From positions 1 through 28,396 of the IMG/VR virus record IMGVR_UViG_3300025876_000088: a DNA stretch of 28,396 nt; one strand, written 5' to 3'. The DNA comes from a virus. The notes below the pieces were generated by a model, which saw nothing but the letters and a program-made list of their open reading frames with translations, was not told the DNA's origin and ran no database searches. The translations under genes and the position numbers were made by a program. This document shows, piece by piece, positions 8,628 to 18,875 of the stretch. Numbering within the stretch: the first letter of the stretch is position 1; each line of letters begins with the position of its first letter.

Positions 8628-11600
8628 ATGTTAAAGTGTAGTATTAGTAGAGAACAGCGTATTAGATTTGGTACAGCTGTTGGAAAAGAATTATTAAAGA
8701 GTGTTAGATCTGATAAGCCTTTTGATATGAAGGTTTATATGAAAAAGATTTTTGATAAGGTTTTAGCTGCGTCTGAGAATGAAGCTAAAGCCCTAGACTA
8801 TGCACGACAGATTCCTGTTAACATTGACCAACTTGCAAGTAGAGTTCCTGAAATTAAAGCGGGTTTAAGAAAACAAGGATTCTCAAGAGATGCCTTAGAT
8901 GATTTAATATTAGAGTTCTCAAATCCAGAAAACGGATTAACTACTACTAGGACTTATTTAGAAGTTGGAAATGCTGGTGATGCGTTGGAGAAACTAAAGG
9001 CTTTAAATAATGAAGATAACGAAGAAGAAATTCCTCCAGGACCTAAAGATGGTAGAAATACTAAAACTGATCCTGTAACTAGTCCTGGCATTCTACAAAG
9101 TGTAGGCGCTGCTATAAGGGACTTCTTTGTAAAGACTTGGCAATCTTATGCACCAACAGCCTTTGCTGATGTTGCTGTAGAAGCTCCGTTTACAGGTCCG
9201 AATAAAAATGTGCCTTACACAAACAATGAACAGTTTCTTTTTAAAGTGAAGAGAAATCTTTTAAAAGCTCTTCAGAAACAAAGTGGTTCCATTGATAGCT
9301 CTGCACTTGATTATGAAGGATATGGTCCAGTACATCTTACTACAATGTCTATCCAACAGATAGAAGACCAGGTAGGTAATGAGATTGATTTAACTTTTGA
9401 TCCAGAACGTACAGGTGTATTCATGGTACTTACAAATGTATTTGGTGAACCTATGAAGTTTGATACTTCAGGTATGCCAACAATAGAAGGTGGGAACATT
9501 GCTTATTACAAATTAAGAAATACAGATAAGGTATTTAATGAGGCGGGTGAGTATATTGTAAAAGCTGGTTCTAAAAAAAGAGATGATGACAGAATAAGAG
9601 CATTAGCTGCATTAAGAAAGATAAGCAAAAGTGAAGCGAAAGCTCAGTATATGAGAGAGCTTCAGATGATTGATGATATCAGAAAGCATATTGCAAAAGA
9701 TCCTCAAAATAATACTGTCCGGACATTTATTAACGGTGGTAGTCTTGGAATGATTAATCAGGATGTAAATAAGTTCAGGCATTCTTTAACAAGCATTAAT
9801 AAAATAACGGATATTAAAATTGCTGGAGAGCAAGACCTCAACTTGAAACCGGGTACTGCATATTTTGTTACAGAAAATTCACATGGTATGCCTTTAGAGG
9901 TAGAGCGTCCAGTAATAGGAGTTAACTCTAGAACAGGTAAAACAGAGTTTGGTAATGTTGACATGCTCTTAGATCTTGTCTTAGGCAACTTAAAGAATGA
10001 ATTTGGCAATGATATATCTTATTCACAGAGAGAAGAGTTTGTAGAAAAATTCTTATTCTTAAATTCTAACCGCTTCAACATGAAGAAAGGTAAGGATGGT
10101 AGAAAGTATTATATCCGTTTAAGAGGTGATAACTTTTTCTTAGATACTGCTGAACAGATTGCAATAGCAAGGACCGAATTAAAGAAGTATTTAACGGAAT
10201 TAGTTCCACAGAATACCATATCAAAAGGTGAGGCTTACGCGAAAGAGAAAAACAACCCTAATGTTAGGATTGTGAAATCTATTGCTGCAGGTAAAATTAA
10301 TGATGTACTGGAAGTTGATGGTGTGTATTCTGTCTTAGGTCAAACTAAGATTCATGTAAATAAGAATATTGGATTAAAAACTCCTATGGAGATGCCTATT
10401 CTTAATAAGAATGATGATGGTTCAATCACTTATACTATTGATGAGTCAACTACTTATGAGCAGTTTCTGTCTGATAACTTTTACTCTTCAGCTGATATAA
10501 GAAAGAATGGTGATCCAAATATCTTGAATGCATATTTTACTTTTGATGTTTCTGAAGAAGTACAGAAAGAATTATATCCGGGAGCTGTTGAGGAAAATGA
10601 ATCACCAGTTGATGAGGGTGTTGTTGCAGAACCAGACACAAATATTTCAACAAACCCTGATACAAGTAGTGATGATGAATTGGACAACTTTTTTAATCGC
10701 TCTGATGAAGAGGAGTTATACAAGATACTTGATGTCAAAGACAAAGATTTAAAGGCTACCAAGGAACAAATTGCTGCAGCTAAAGTGTGGTATGAGAAGA
10801 GTCCTTTGAGTAAATACATGCCATTTAAGGAGGCTTTCAATTTGATTAATACTAAGAATCCAAATGCGGTTGCAAGTTGGGCAGTTAGTGGTATTACTTT
10901 ATTTAAAGGAGCAGACTATTCAGATCTATACCATGAGGCATGGCACGGATTTAGTCAAGCCTTTATGACACCTCAGCAAAAAAAAGAGTTGTACAAAGAA
11001 GTTGGGAATAAGTCTGGTAGCTTTATGGCCTTTGATGGCAAGCGTGTTACATTTAGCAATGCTAATGACAAACAAATTGAAGAATGGTTGGCTGAAGAGT
11101 TCCGAACATTTATGCTTGGTGGACAAAAAGCAACTAAAGGTGCTCCTAAACAGAACAGTTTATTTCGTAGAATATACAACTTCTTAAAAACATTATTCAC
11201 TGGTACTACAGAGTACGAGATGACTTTGAATCAGAATGCTGATAAAACTGTATCTAAACTTTTTAACAAGCTGAGAGTTGGTGATCTTAATCAATACACC
11301 TTCAGTGCAGATAATGTACAGTTTGGTGAATTGGAAAGTGGTATCCTTGCTCTAGAGAATAGAGAGGGTGTCAATAAGATAAATATTGAGGACAGTAACA
11401 CAATCAATGAATCATTAGATGCGTTGTTTGGTGAGTTCATTGATATGAGAAACACCGGTCTTAATATTAAGGATCAGAATGAATTAGCTAAACTTAAGGC
11501 TCAGTTTGCTGGTGGTTTCTATAAGAAGCTTCCTGCGGCAGAAAGAAATGATTTGATTAGAAAAGATAAAGAAAGAATGCAAGTACTGTCTTCCAAGACA

Positions 11601-14600
11601 AGCTACTCTTCTGTATCTGATGTTGTCAAGAATGATAAAGTAAGAATGAAAGCTTACGGTTATGCTCATTTTAGATTAAAGAAGATTCGTGATGAATATG
11701 CTAAAGCATATGATACTGAAACGAATGCTGTTAAAAAAGCAGAGATTGGAAAAGATCTTGAGCTTTTAAACTTCACCTTACGTGAGTTTGGAAAGTTTGA
11801 GGTTGTAAAAGATAAGAATGGAAATGATGTTAAGAAGTTTCTAGGTTTAGAAGATCAACTACCTGCAGCAGGAGAACCTGTTAGAGGTGTGATTGCTAGC
11901 CACATGTTTAAATCTAAACTCTTCAGTGATGCTGAGATTAAATTAGATTATGAAGACATGGATGAGACTGATGTTTTCTTAAAAGGTAAAGAGGGTTATA
12001 CTAGAAATGGTACAGAGAATTCACTTAAAGCTTTAGCGAAAACTGAGATCGTTTATATGATTCAGGGATTACAAGCCACTGATAAGAAAGGTGCTATGTT
12101 AACCAACAGATTTGGTATAACTAAGTTACATCCTTTCCAGGCTACATGGAACAGACTGGCCAGAGCTCTTCAGAACTCACCTAACATTGATTCAATGTAT
12201 GAGAGGTTGCAAGAGGAAGCTAAATCTTTCCCCCAGGCTCAGCAAATACTAGAAAGACTTGGGCCTATTTATAATGAAAACTCAAATAGTGCCGAAGTAA
12301 ACCTTTGGACAAATTTTTGGCAAGCGTTCAACAAGACACGTGTACCATTAATTCAAATGACTGTTACTAGAGAGGTGACTGGTGAGGGTGCTAAGTATAC
12401 ATCTACAATTGGTGAGGCGTTTAATGCTGATTATGCCATAGGAAAAAGATGGGAGTCAGAATTTCAAGCAGCTCAACAAGGACAATCTAAATTTATTAAG
12501 AGGGACTCTAAAGGTAACTTCATTGATATTGATGCTGTACTTAAAGCTTTTCCAAAGGATACACTTAATGAAAAGGCCTTTGAGTTTTATAGAGCTATAG
12601 GATTTGACCTTACGGACACTCCTGAAATAAGAAATGCTATTAGAGATAACGTTTACAGATTTGGTCCAATTTACTTTAGAAATGATCTTGAGAAATTAAA
12701 GACAAAGAAAGACAGAAAAGGTAAAATCAATAAAGTAAGAAGTTTGCTTACCCTTACTGAAAACTTGGGTAATAGATTCAAAGCTCTTCAGATTTTGGAA
12801 GCGAAATATTCGGATGTTGTTTCAAACTTTATGGTAACTAATGCTGAGGGTAATACTCAGTTTGAGCATACCTTAAACAATACAATGACTGTAATGGTTA
12901 ATGGATTGAATGACACAACAAAGGACTACAAAGAAATTGTAGCTCAAAGATACATGGCCCATTTAGATGTAAAGAAGAATCCTTTTTCTGAGGCTTCTAT
13001 CTGGATGAAGTCAATGTTTAGATTAGACCTTCAGGAGAATGATCCTAACTATGGTAAGAGGAGAACCAATGATGTTGGAGATTTTGTTACGCTGCGTTTA
13101 ACTAATCTTAGTGGAGTATTAATTAAAGACATTGATGACAAGTCATCTGATGGTATTGCTGCTGCAAAGAGTGATGGTTACACTAAACTTATATTAGATC
13201 TACACTTATCTTACTTTGGTACACCAGAGATGATGCGTCATGCAGATAAAGGAACTTCTTATTCATTGTCCCTTGATGGGCCAATCATTGGAAGTAAAAC
13301 ATCTCAGTATGTTCCTGCTTACTTATTTAGTGAAGATACAGAATCAGATTACCAGTTAAAGACATATTCAAGATTGCTTCCTCATATAATTGCTGAGATG
13401 AAAAGAATGCGCGAGATGCGTAATCTTGATGGCATAGAGGAGTATGACTTTAAGTATGCAGAAGACGGTAAGAACTTTACAATATTTGACGATGTATTAG
13501 ATCCTACTACCAAAGATGTTCTTGAGAAGATTGTTAATACTGATCAGGATATTAATGAGGCTATTAATAATAGTCTTGACGTTAGAAAAGCTATCCAAAA
13601 CACTGTATCAAACTATTTTGAAAATCAGTATACAGCAAATAAGAAACTATTTAAGGATGCTTCCTTTACTACATCTAACATTATAGAGCAGATACAAAAA
13701 GAAGCAAAAGCTAAAGGTGTGACTATGAACAATGCGTCAGCAAAAGATGCGTTGATCCGTTCATATACTACTAATAGTTTTATACATAATGTTGAGTCTC
13801 TTGCGTTGTTCTATGGTGACCTTGCGTTATTTAACCATGCAAAAGAAGGCTTCCATAAAAGGAATGCTGGTGCTGGTTCAACGGGAGATCTTTACCGTAC
13901 AGATATTGCTATGCAGAATTATATCAACGGTCCTAGAGTTGCTGGTACAAGTTACGCTAAAAAGAATCAGGAACGTCTAGGTCTTTCTGATATGGGAATG
14001 GCTACTTATGATGGAACTTTTCCTACAGCAGTTGTAACGGAACAGCAAGTTAAATCGGCATATTACGATGATTATGTAAAAGCTTTAGGTAAAGCTGGTG
14101 CAAAGGCATATGGTGAAAAATTAATGGATGAAGCTGATGCACAAGGTCTAATTACTTTTGATGGATATAGAGAATTAAAAATTGCAGAAGGTGATTGGAG
14201 TACAAAACAAGATCAGCTCTTTGAAGATATTGTTAATGGAAAAAGAGTTGATCCTAAAAGGGTTACAGAATTCTTTCCAGTAATTAAAGCACAGTATTGG
14301 GGGCCTCTTCAAACAAAGGGAATGTCACTAATGGGAATGCATAAGTATTCTTTGATGCCTCTTATACCAACAGTAATCAAAAATAAGAATGCAGAAGCGT
14401 TACATGATAAGATGATTAAAGAAGGTATTAAGTATTTGACATTTGAGTCAGGTTCTAAAGTATCTACCATCACTAAAAAAGGTGGTCCTGATGCACTTTA
14501 TTTAAAGAACAGAACTCTTCAGCTGAATACACCTTTCACCAAGAATGTAATTCATTTAGAGTACTTGAAGAATCAGTTAGCCATAGCATCTAAATCTAAA

Positions 14601-17600
14601 GGGAATGTGATATTCTCCACTCAGCTAAGAAAACTTATTGAAGATGGTTTAATGGAAGGTGGCGTACCAACAGACTTTAAACCGAGCATGTCTTTTGATA
14701 ACCGTATTACCGCTTGGGAAAAAATAAAAGATAAAGAAGGTGAATCTCCTAGATACAAACTTCTATTAGAATATGAGCGCAACATAGCAAAGCTTACTCA
14801 GTACCAAAAAGATAAGCTCCTTAAGGATATGAACTGGACATCTAAGATTGTTGATGGTGTGGAAGTTCTTGATGGAAAGATGGGAGATCTTATCAAAATG
14901 GTTAAGAGAGAGTTAGGTTCACGTGGTGAGCTTGCTGAACATGAATTGGATTTCATTGATGTTCAGAACGGTAAACTAAAGGAAGATTTGTCTCTTTCAT
15001 TTAGTGTAGAGAAGATTGAAAAGATTCTGAATGCATTGATGGTTAAACGTCTGATTAAGCAAAAAGTAAATGGTGAGGGATTGATCCAGGTTGCTAGTAC
15101 AATGTTTGAAGAGATGAACGGTGCTGAAGGATACAACTATACTAATGCAAATGATGCGGACAACAAGAAGTATGGTACAAATGATTTACCTACCTACCAA
15201 CAAGGTGTAGGAAAAGATGGAACAACCTCAGCTATGAAAGTTAAGGTTGCGTTACAAGGAAGCTTCATGCACTTATTAGACATGAATGATTTAGACGGTA
15301 ACCGTATAGGTACAATTAAAAGATTGAACCAACTTATTAGAGATGATAAATGGTTAGACGCAGGACGTCATAGAGAAATGGTTACTATGGTTGGTGTGCG
15401 TATTCCAGTACAGGGATTAAACTCTATGGAGTTCATGGAAGTCTATGAGTTTTTGCCTGCAGAAGCAGGATCTATTATCATACCGCCATCAGAAATTGTT
15501 GCTAAGTCAGGAGCAGATTTTGATGTGGATAAGATGACAATCATGATGCCTAACATACGTAAGGCAAAGCGTGAAAATGGAATGGTTACCAGCACACCAC
15601 AAATGTGGAACTGGTCAGAAGAAGAGATTCAAGAAAACTATGATAAGTACATTGAGGCACAAAAAATACATCTTAAGGGTGGCGATGATGCTACTGTTGA
15701 TGGATTGATTGCTGCACTATGGGGAGTTTCTGTTGAGGATCTTGAGGGTGAGATAGTAGCCGAGATTGCTGAAATGATTAAGACTGGTGAAGTTAAATCA
15801 CTTGAGGAATTTAAGAAAGAGATGCTTAATGATAAGGCTATTCAGAATGACTTGTTAACAAACATTAGGTCTATACTTGCTTTGCCAGAGAATTTTGTAA
15901 GTCTTGTTAGACCAAACAGTACAGATATTTTTGATGACTTAGCTGCAAAGCTTGGTTCTTTAGTTAATGACTATGATCAATACAATACTGTTAATGGTAA
16001 ATCAAGAATGAATGGTGATAAAAAAATGATATCACCTACTAGAACATTGGAAGTTGGTTATAACTTATTTAAACACGTTTCCAATGCCGTTGGTAAAGAA
16101 ACACTTGGATTAGGAGCAGTGGATAATACTTACAATAGTGTATTCAACCGTATTGGAATGTACATGAATCCTACTGCAGGAATGACAACTAAAGAGTACA
16201 ATAAACTTGCGGCTAAGAAAAATCCTAGTAAGAATGAGCAGAAGCGAATGAAAGGTTACCATCGCCAAAAACTATTCTTAAAACACAACACACGTAAGGT
16301 TGGCGATGAGTCTGGAATATCTTTGGCTCATATCATGGATGCTAATAATGAGCATAAGGTATCTGATGTAATTAATCAGATGATGAATGGTTGGGTTGAT
16401 ATTGCAGCTGATACTTGGATCTTTAATGTTCAAGGTAATAAAGAAGTATCACCAGTTCTATTGTTTATGGTTCAATCAGGTGTTCCAATCAAGGATGCTA
16501 TTTACTTTTCATCTATGCCTTTGGTTAGAGAATATGTAAAGGAACAGAAGCTTGCTAAAAGTACATTTGCTCAACCATTAGGTAAAGCTCCAGAGAAGCC
16601 TGCTTATTATAGAGGTAAAGCTAGAACTGAGATATTGACAAGTCCTGAGTTTGGGTTTGATATGGCAGAGGAAGATGCTAAGTTTCCTTCTAATGTATTG
16701 AATGAAGCTGTGGCAAGAATAACAGAAGATGTTTTAAATGATGAAGGTACTTTTGATATAGAAAAATTAAGAAGTGCAATAGTTAAGGAGTCTGCACAAA
16801 GAAAGAAGGGTGAAGCTTATGAATATACTGATGTTGATAGAGCGGCATTCTTACACTTCCTTGAAGTAGAAGAAATGTCTAAAGCTATCCGGGACATTAA
16901 GATGAAAATGAATGTGGATACTTCAAAGGACGGTAGTTTATTTGAAGCACAGAATAGAATCTTCATGAAGGAGGATCTGAAAAGAGATGCACGTATACCA
17001 TCTTATATGGTAGATAGGATCTTAACTGATTCACCTATTGGAAGTTTCTTTATTCAACCATTTCAAATTGAGTCTCTGGGTAAAATGTTCCCGCTTAGAA
17101 ATGATAAAAATGTAAACGGTTTCATCATGGCTTCTGTAAGAGAAGACTTTGATTTAGCTAAAGATACTAGTGGCGATGCACAGAAGTTTGCGAATGACTT
17201 CAAGAATGATCTACCTCTTTACTTGTTTCAAAATGCACTGCGCGGAGTAGATGTAAATGATATCAAGTATTATAATGGGTACACGATGAAGTCAGGTACT
17301 GTTAAGAAAGTACCAAGTCTTAAGTATGGAGCTTATGTAGAAGACGGTGTTTTGTATGTTGATGTGAATGAACTAAACAGACAGTTTACTAACAAGACTT
17401 ACCAAGAGGACAACGCTTTTGGTTTAGCCAAAGTTGGGAACGCTAAAGTAAATGCTATGGCTTTCCAAAAACCTGAAGAGTATTATAAGTTTGTTCTAGA
17501 AAGAGAAACACTTAGAGCTTCTACACCTATTACAAGTCTTGCTAAGAATACAGCATTCACTAATAAGTTGGATTTCATTAGTGAGAACCTCAAACAAAAA

Positions 17601-18875
17601 GAAACTGAGAGCGCTGAACAATTTGAAAAAAGAAAGGTTCAAAAGGCTTATGAGTTATGGTTGAGAGATAAAGCATTAGACAATTCTTATAATTACTGGA
17701 ATATGTTCCAGAGTAATAATACATATGCTCAACAATTTACAAGAATAAAAGAAAAGCATGATGATTTGAGTGCTTACTTCTCTTTGATTGGAGCAATGTC
17801 AATTGACGTATCTCCTGATGGAAGATATAAAAACTTGACATTAAACAACACTAGTCTTACTGCTGATGAAATAGATCAGTACCATGAGAATTTAGTCAAC
17901 CTATCAGACCCTAGAAAGCTGAAAGAGATTGTTCCAAACAAAACAAAAGAAGAACTTGATGAGATCACTGAGTTTTTTAAGAGAATGCCTGTAATTGCGT
18001 TCTTACAATCAGGAATGAATACACGAAGTAAGTATTCTCTGGTACGTATTGTACCTCAAAAACCTATAATGAACCTTATAAACAAGCCTGTTAAGGCTTT
18101 TATGAATGCTCTTAGTAATGAAAAAAACAAAGGTGTATTTATTATGAAGGAGTTCTTGGAAAAGTTTAAGGTTCAAAACGGTATGAGTAATAGAGTATCT
18201 AAAATCAGAGGTAAAGATTACTTTACTGGAACTGTAATTAAAGCTAAAGGTTTTGCTAAAGCTGGATTAAAAACTGATGCACTTGATTTATCATATGCAA
18301 ACAGCATGTACAATCCTGCACAAAAAGAATTTGATCCAAGTAAAGGGCGTACAACATTAATACAAGAATTAGCAGATAATCCTGGTAATACTTATGTTTA
18401 CAATAGAGCAGCCGATGCTGCAAATGCTGGCACAACTACAGATTCTGTAATGCATACAAGCACCAATGCACTTGGCCTACCTACTAGAGCAGGCTATAAT
18501 GAAACTGGTGGAGAACGTTCTACAATTATTAGAGATAAAGATGGTGCTATTGAACCTACTGTAAAAGAAGCTATTGACTCTGCAATTGACATGTTAGTTG
18601 AAAAGAAGTCTAATGGTGAAAACTTAGTCTTTAATAAAGAAGGTTATGGGCAAGACATGCTTGATAAAAATAGAGCAGGAAACAGGTTTGCTCCTCAGAC
18701 TTTCTTATATTTGTCTAAGCAGTTGTTTGATAGATTGGGTTACTTAAATCCTAAGTATGTTCAAGTAAATGTTGGAAGAGAAGTGGTTCAAGCTAAGCAG
18801 GAGGTTAGCGATACTAAAATTATACAAAAAAATGATCAGGCCGTGCGCGATTTTATGAATCAGTGTATGGGTTAA
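8628..18875 (+). CDS. Giant single-chain virion DNA-directed RNA polymerase with N-terminal zincin extension (3415 aa)
   Basis: This is a multisubunit-type RNA polymerase with beta-like and beta-prime-like barrels in one chain, as in gp66 of Cellulophaga phage phi14:2, which is carried in the virion and transcribes early genes. The beta-prime-like barrel is at residues 2255-2310: R-I-P-V-Q-G at 2258-2263, then A-D-F-D-V-D-K-M with metal-binding Asp 2297, 2299 and 2301. This lines up with the cellular A-D-F-D-G-D-Q-M motif. Residues about 1885-1950, with M-H-K-Y-S and E-S-G-S-K, fit the crAss-like beta-like barrel region. About 2555-2640, including W-I-F-N-V-Q-G-N-K-E, is another conserved polymerase block. 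The N-terminal ~870 residues are extra: acidic linkers at about 122-150 and 653-700, then a zincin with H769-E-A-W-H773. At 3415 aa it is far longer than phi14:2 gp66 (about 2200 aa). It starts 1 base after the previous stop, with no Shine-Dalgarno site. Confidence 0.93.
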   Translation: MLKCSISREQRIRFGTAVGKELLKSVRSDKPFDMKVYMKKIFDKVLAASENEAKALDYARQIPVNIDQLASRVPEIKAGLRKQGFSRDALDDLILEFSNPENGLTTTRTYLEVGNAGDALEKLKALNNEDNEEEIPPGPKDGRNTKTDPVTSPGILQSVGAAIRDFFVKTWQSYAPTAFADVAVEAPFTGPNKNVPYTNNEQFLFKVKRNLLKALQKQSGSIDSSALDYEGYGPVHLTTMSIQQIEDQVGNEIDLTFDPERTGVFMVLTNVFGEPMKFDTSGMPTIEGGNIAYYKLRNTDKVFNEAGEYIVKAGSKKRDDDRIRALAALRKISKSEAKAQYMRELQMIDDIRKHIAKDPQNNTVRTFINGGSLGMINQDVNKFRHSLTSINKITDIKIAGEQDLNLKPGTAYFVTENSHGMPLEVERPVIGVNSRTGKTEFGNVDMLLDLVLGNLKNEFGNDISYSQREEFVEKFLFLNSNRFNMKKGKDGRKYYIRLRGDNFFLDTAEQIAIARTELKKYLTELVPQNTISKGEAYAKEKNNPNVRIVKSIAAGKINDVLEVDGVYSVLGQTKIHVNKNIGLKTPMEMPILNKNDDGSITYTIDESTTYEQFLSDNFYSSADIRKNGDPNILNAYFTFDVSEEVQKELYPGAVEENESPVDEGVVAEPDTNISTNPDTSSDDELDNFFNRSDEEELYKILDVKDKDLKATKEQIAAAKVWYEKSPLSKYMPFKEAFNLINTKNPNAVASWAVSGITLFKGADYSDLYHEAWHGFSQAFMTPQQKKELYKEVGNKSGSFMAFDGKRVTFSNANDKQIEEWLAEEFRTFMLGGQKATKGAPKQNSLFRRIYNFLKTLFTGTTEYEMTLNQNADKTVSKLFNKLRVGDLNQYTFSADNVQFGELESGILALENREGVNKINIEDSNTINESLDALFGEFIDMRNTGLNIKDQNELAKLKAQFAGGFYKKLPAAERNDLIRKDKERMQVLSSKTSYSSVSDVVKNDKVRMKAYGYAHFRLKKIRDEYAKAYDTETNAVKKAEIGKDLELLNFTLREFGKFEVVKDKNGNDVKKFLGLEDQLPAAGEPVRGVIASHMFKSKLFSDAEIKLDYEDMDETDVFLKGKEGYTRNGTENSLKALAKTEIVYMIQGLQATDKKGAMLTNRFGITKLHPFQATWNRLARALQNSPNIDSMYERLQEEAKSFPQAQQILERLGPIYNENSNSAEVNLWTNFWQAFNKTRVPLIQMTVTREVTGEGAKYTSTIGEAFNADYAIGKRWESEFQAAQQGQSKFIKRDSKGNFIDIDAVLKAFPKDTLNEKAFEFYRAIGFDLTDTPEIRNAIRDNVYRFGPIYFRNDLEKLKTKKDRKGKINKVRSLLTLTENLGNRFKALQILEAKYSDVVSNFMVTNAEGNTQFEHTLNNTMTVMVNGLNDTTKDYKEIVAQRYMAHLDVKKNPFSEASIWMKSMFRLDLQENDPNYGKRRTNDVGDFVTLRLTNLSGVLIKDIDDKSSDGIAAAKSDGYTKLILDLHLSYFGTPEMMRHADKGTSYSLSLDGPIIGSKTSQYVPAYLFSEDTESDYQLKTYSRLLPHIIAEMKRMREMRNLDGIEEYDFKYAEDGKNFTIFDDVLDPTTKDVLEKIVNTDQDINEAINNSLDVRKAIQNTVSNYFENQYTANKKLFKDASFTTSNIIEQIQKEAKAKGVTMNNASAKDALIRSYTTNSFIHNVESLALFYGDLALFNHAKEGFHKRNAGAGSTGDLYRTDIAMQNYINGPRVAGTSYAKKNQERLGLSDMGMATYDGTFPTAVVTEQQVKSAYYDDYVKALGKAGAKAYGEKLMDEADAQGLITFDGYRELKIAEGDWSTKQDQLFEDIVNGKRVDPKRVTEFFPVIKAQYWGPLQTKGMSLMGMHKYSLMPLIPTVIKNKNAEALHDKMIKEGIKYLTFESGSKVSTITKKGGPDALYLKNRTLQLNTPFTKNVIHLEYLKNQLAIASKSKGNVIFSTQLRKLIEDGLMEGGVPTDFKPSMSFDNRITAWEKIKDKEGESPRYKLLLEYERNIAKLTQYQKDKLLKDMNWTSKIVDGVEVLDGKMGDLIKMVKRELGSRGELAEHELDFIDVQNGKLKEDLSLSFSVEKIEKILNALMVKRLIKQKVNGEGLIQVASTMFEEMNGAEGYNYTNANDADNKKYGTNDLPTYQQGVGKDGTTSAMKVKVALQGSFMHLLDMNDLDGNRIGTIKRLNQLIRDDKWLDAGRHREMVTMVGVRIPVQGLNSMEFMEVYEFLPAEAGSIIIPPSEIVAKSGADFDVDKMTIMMPNIRKAKRENGMVTSTPQMWNWSEEEIQENYDKYIEAQKIHLKGGDDATVDGLIAALWGVSVEDLEGEIVAEIAEMIKTGEVKSLEEFKKEMLNDKAIQNDLLTNIRSILALPENFVSLVRPNSTDIFDDLAAKLGSLVNDYDQYNTVNGKSRMNGDKKMISPTRTLEVGYNLFKHVSNAVGKETLGLGAVDNTYNSVFNRIGMYMNPTAGMTTKEYNKLAAKKNPSKNEQKRMKGYHRQKLFLKHNTRKVGDESGISLAHIMDANNEHKVSDVINQMMNGWVDIAADTWIFNVQGNKEVSPVLLFMVQSGVPIKDAIYFSSMPLVREYVKEQKLAKSTFAQPLGKAPEKPAYYRGKARTEILTSPEFGFDMAEEDAKFPSNVLNEAVARITEDVLNDEGTFDIEKLRSAIVKESAQRKKGEAYEYTDVDRAAFLHFLEVEEMSKAIRDIKMKMNVDTSKDGSLFEAQNRIFMKEDLKRDARIPSYMVDRILTDSPIGSFFIQPFQIESLGKMFPLRNDKNVNGFIMASVREDFDLAKDTSGDAQKFANDFKNDLPLYLFQNALRGVDVNDIKYYNGYTMKSGTVKKVPSLKYGAYVEDGVLYVDVNELNRQFTNKTYQEDNAFGLAKVGNAKVNAMAFQKPEEYYKFVLERETLRASTPITSLAKNTAFTNKLDFISENLKQKETESAEQFEKRKVQKAYELWLRDKALDNSYNYWNMFQSNNTYAQQFTRIKEKHDDLSAYFSLIGAMSIDVSPDGRYKNLTLNNTSLTADEIDQYHENLVNLSDPRKLKEIVPNKTKEELDEITEFFKRMPVIAFLQSGMNTRSKYSLVRIVPQKPIMNLINKPVKAFMNALSNEKNKGVFIMKEFLEKFKVQNGMSNRVSKIRGKDYFTGTVIKAKGFAKAGLKTDALDLSYANSMYNPAQKEFDPSKGRTTLIQELADNPGNTYVYNRAADAANAGTTTDSVMHTSTNALGLPTRAGYNETGGERSTIIRDKDGAIEPTVKEAIDSAIDMLVEKKSNGENLVFNKEGYGQDMLDKNRAGNRFAPQTFLYLSKQLFDRLGYLNPKYVQVNVGREVVQAKQEVSDTKIIQKNDQAVRDFMNQCMG
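10760..11210 (+). other. Zincin module C in the polymerase N-terminal extension
   Basis: Residues about 712-860. H769-E770-A-W-H773 is a full HExxH. E818-E819, in I-E-E-W-L-A, supplies a candidate third zinc ligand 50 residues after the first His. A helix ending in L-F-T-G follows 38 residues later. An acidic linker (653-700) precedes the domain, and the polymerase core starts well downstream. All gluzincin-type ligands appear intact, so it could be an active metallopeptidase. Its substrate is unknown; self-processing or a host target are both possible. Confidence 0.65.
15390..15560 (+). other. RNA polymerase catalytic double-psi beta-barrel (DFDVD motif)
   Basis: Residues 2255-2311. R2258-I-P-V-Q-G matches the position of cellular beta-prime R-A-P-T-L-H. 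The middle, P-A-E-A-G-S-I-I-I-P-P, matches the strand-turn before the catalytic loop. A2296-D-F-D-V-D-K-M carries the three Mg-binding Asp (2297, 2299, 2301). Val2300 replaces the Gly of the canonical DFDGD. Non-Gly residues here are known in crAss-like polymerases (phi14:2 gp66 has DFDID, as I recall). The catalytic Asp are intact. Confidence 0.93.

Noticed and set aside
8600-8640. Programmed frameshift joining the 1754-aa and polymerase frames
   Set aside because: No slippery heptamer or following hairpin was seen, and stacked stop codons suggest separation; reinitiation across the 1-base gap explains the layout.
10481-10840. 119-codon minus-strand frame inside the polymerase gene
   Set aside because: It is antisense to the acidic linker and zincin lead-in; a Ser-rich product is what an acidic Glu/Asp region gives on the opposite strand.
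8628-18875. Intein or intron in the unusually long polymerase gene
   Set aside because: The frame is continuous, and I saw no intein splice motifs (N-terminal Cys/Ser block with a terminal His-Asn) near the catalytic barrel; extra length lies mainly at the N-terminus.
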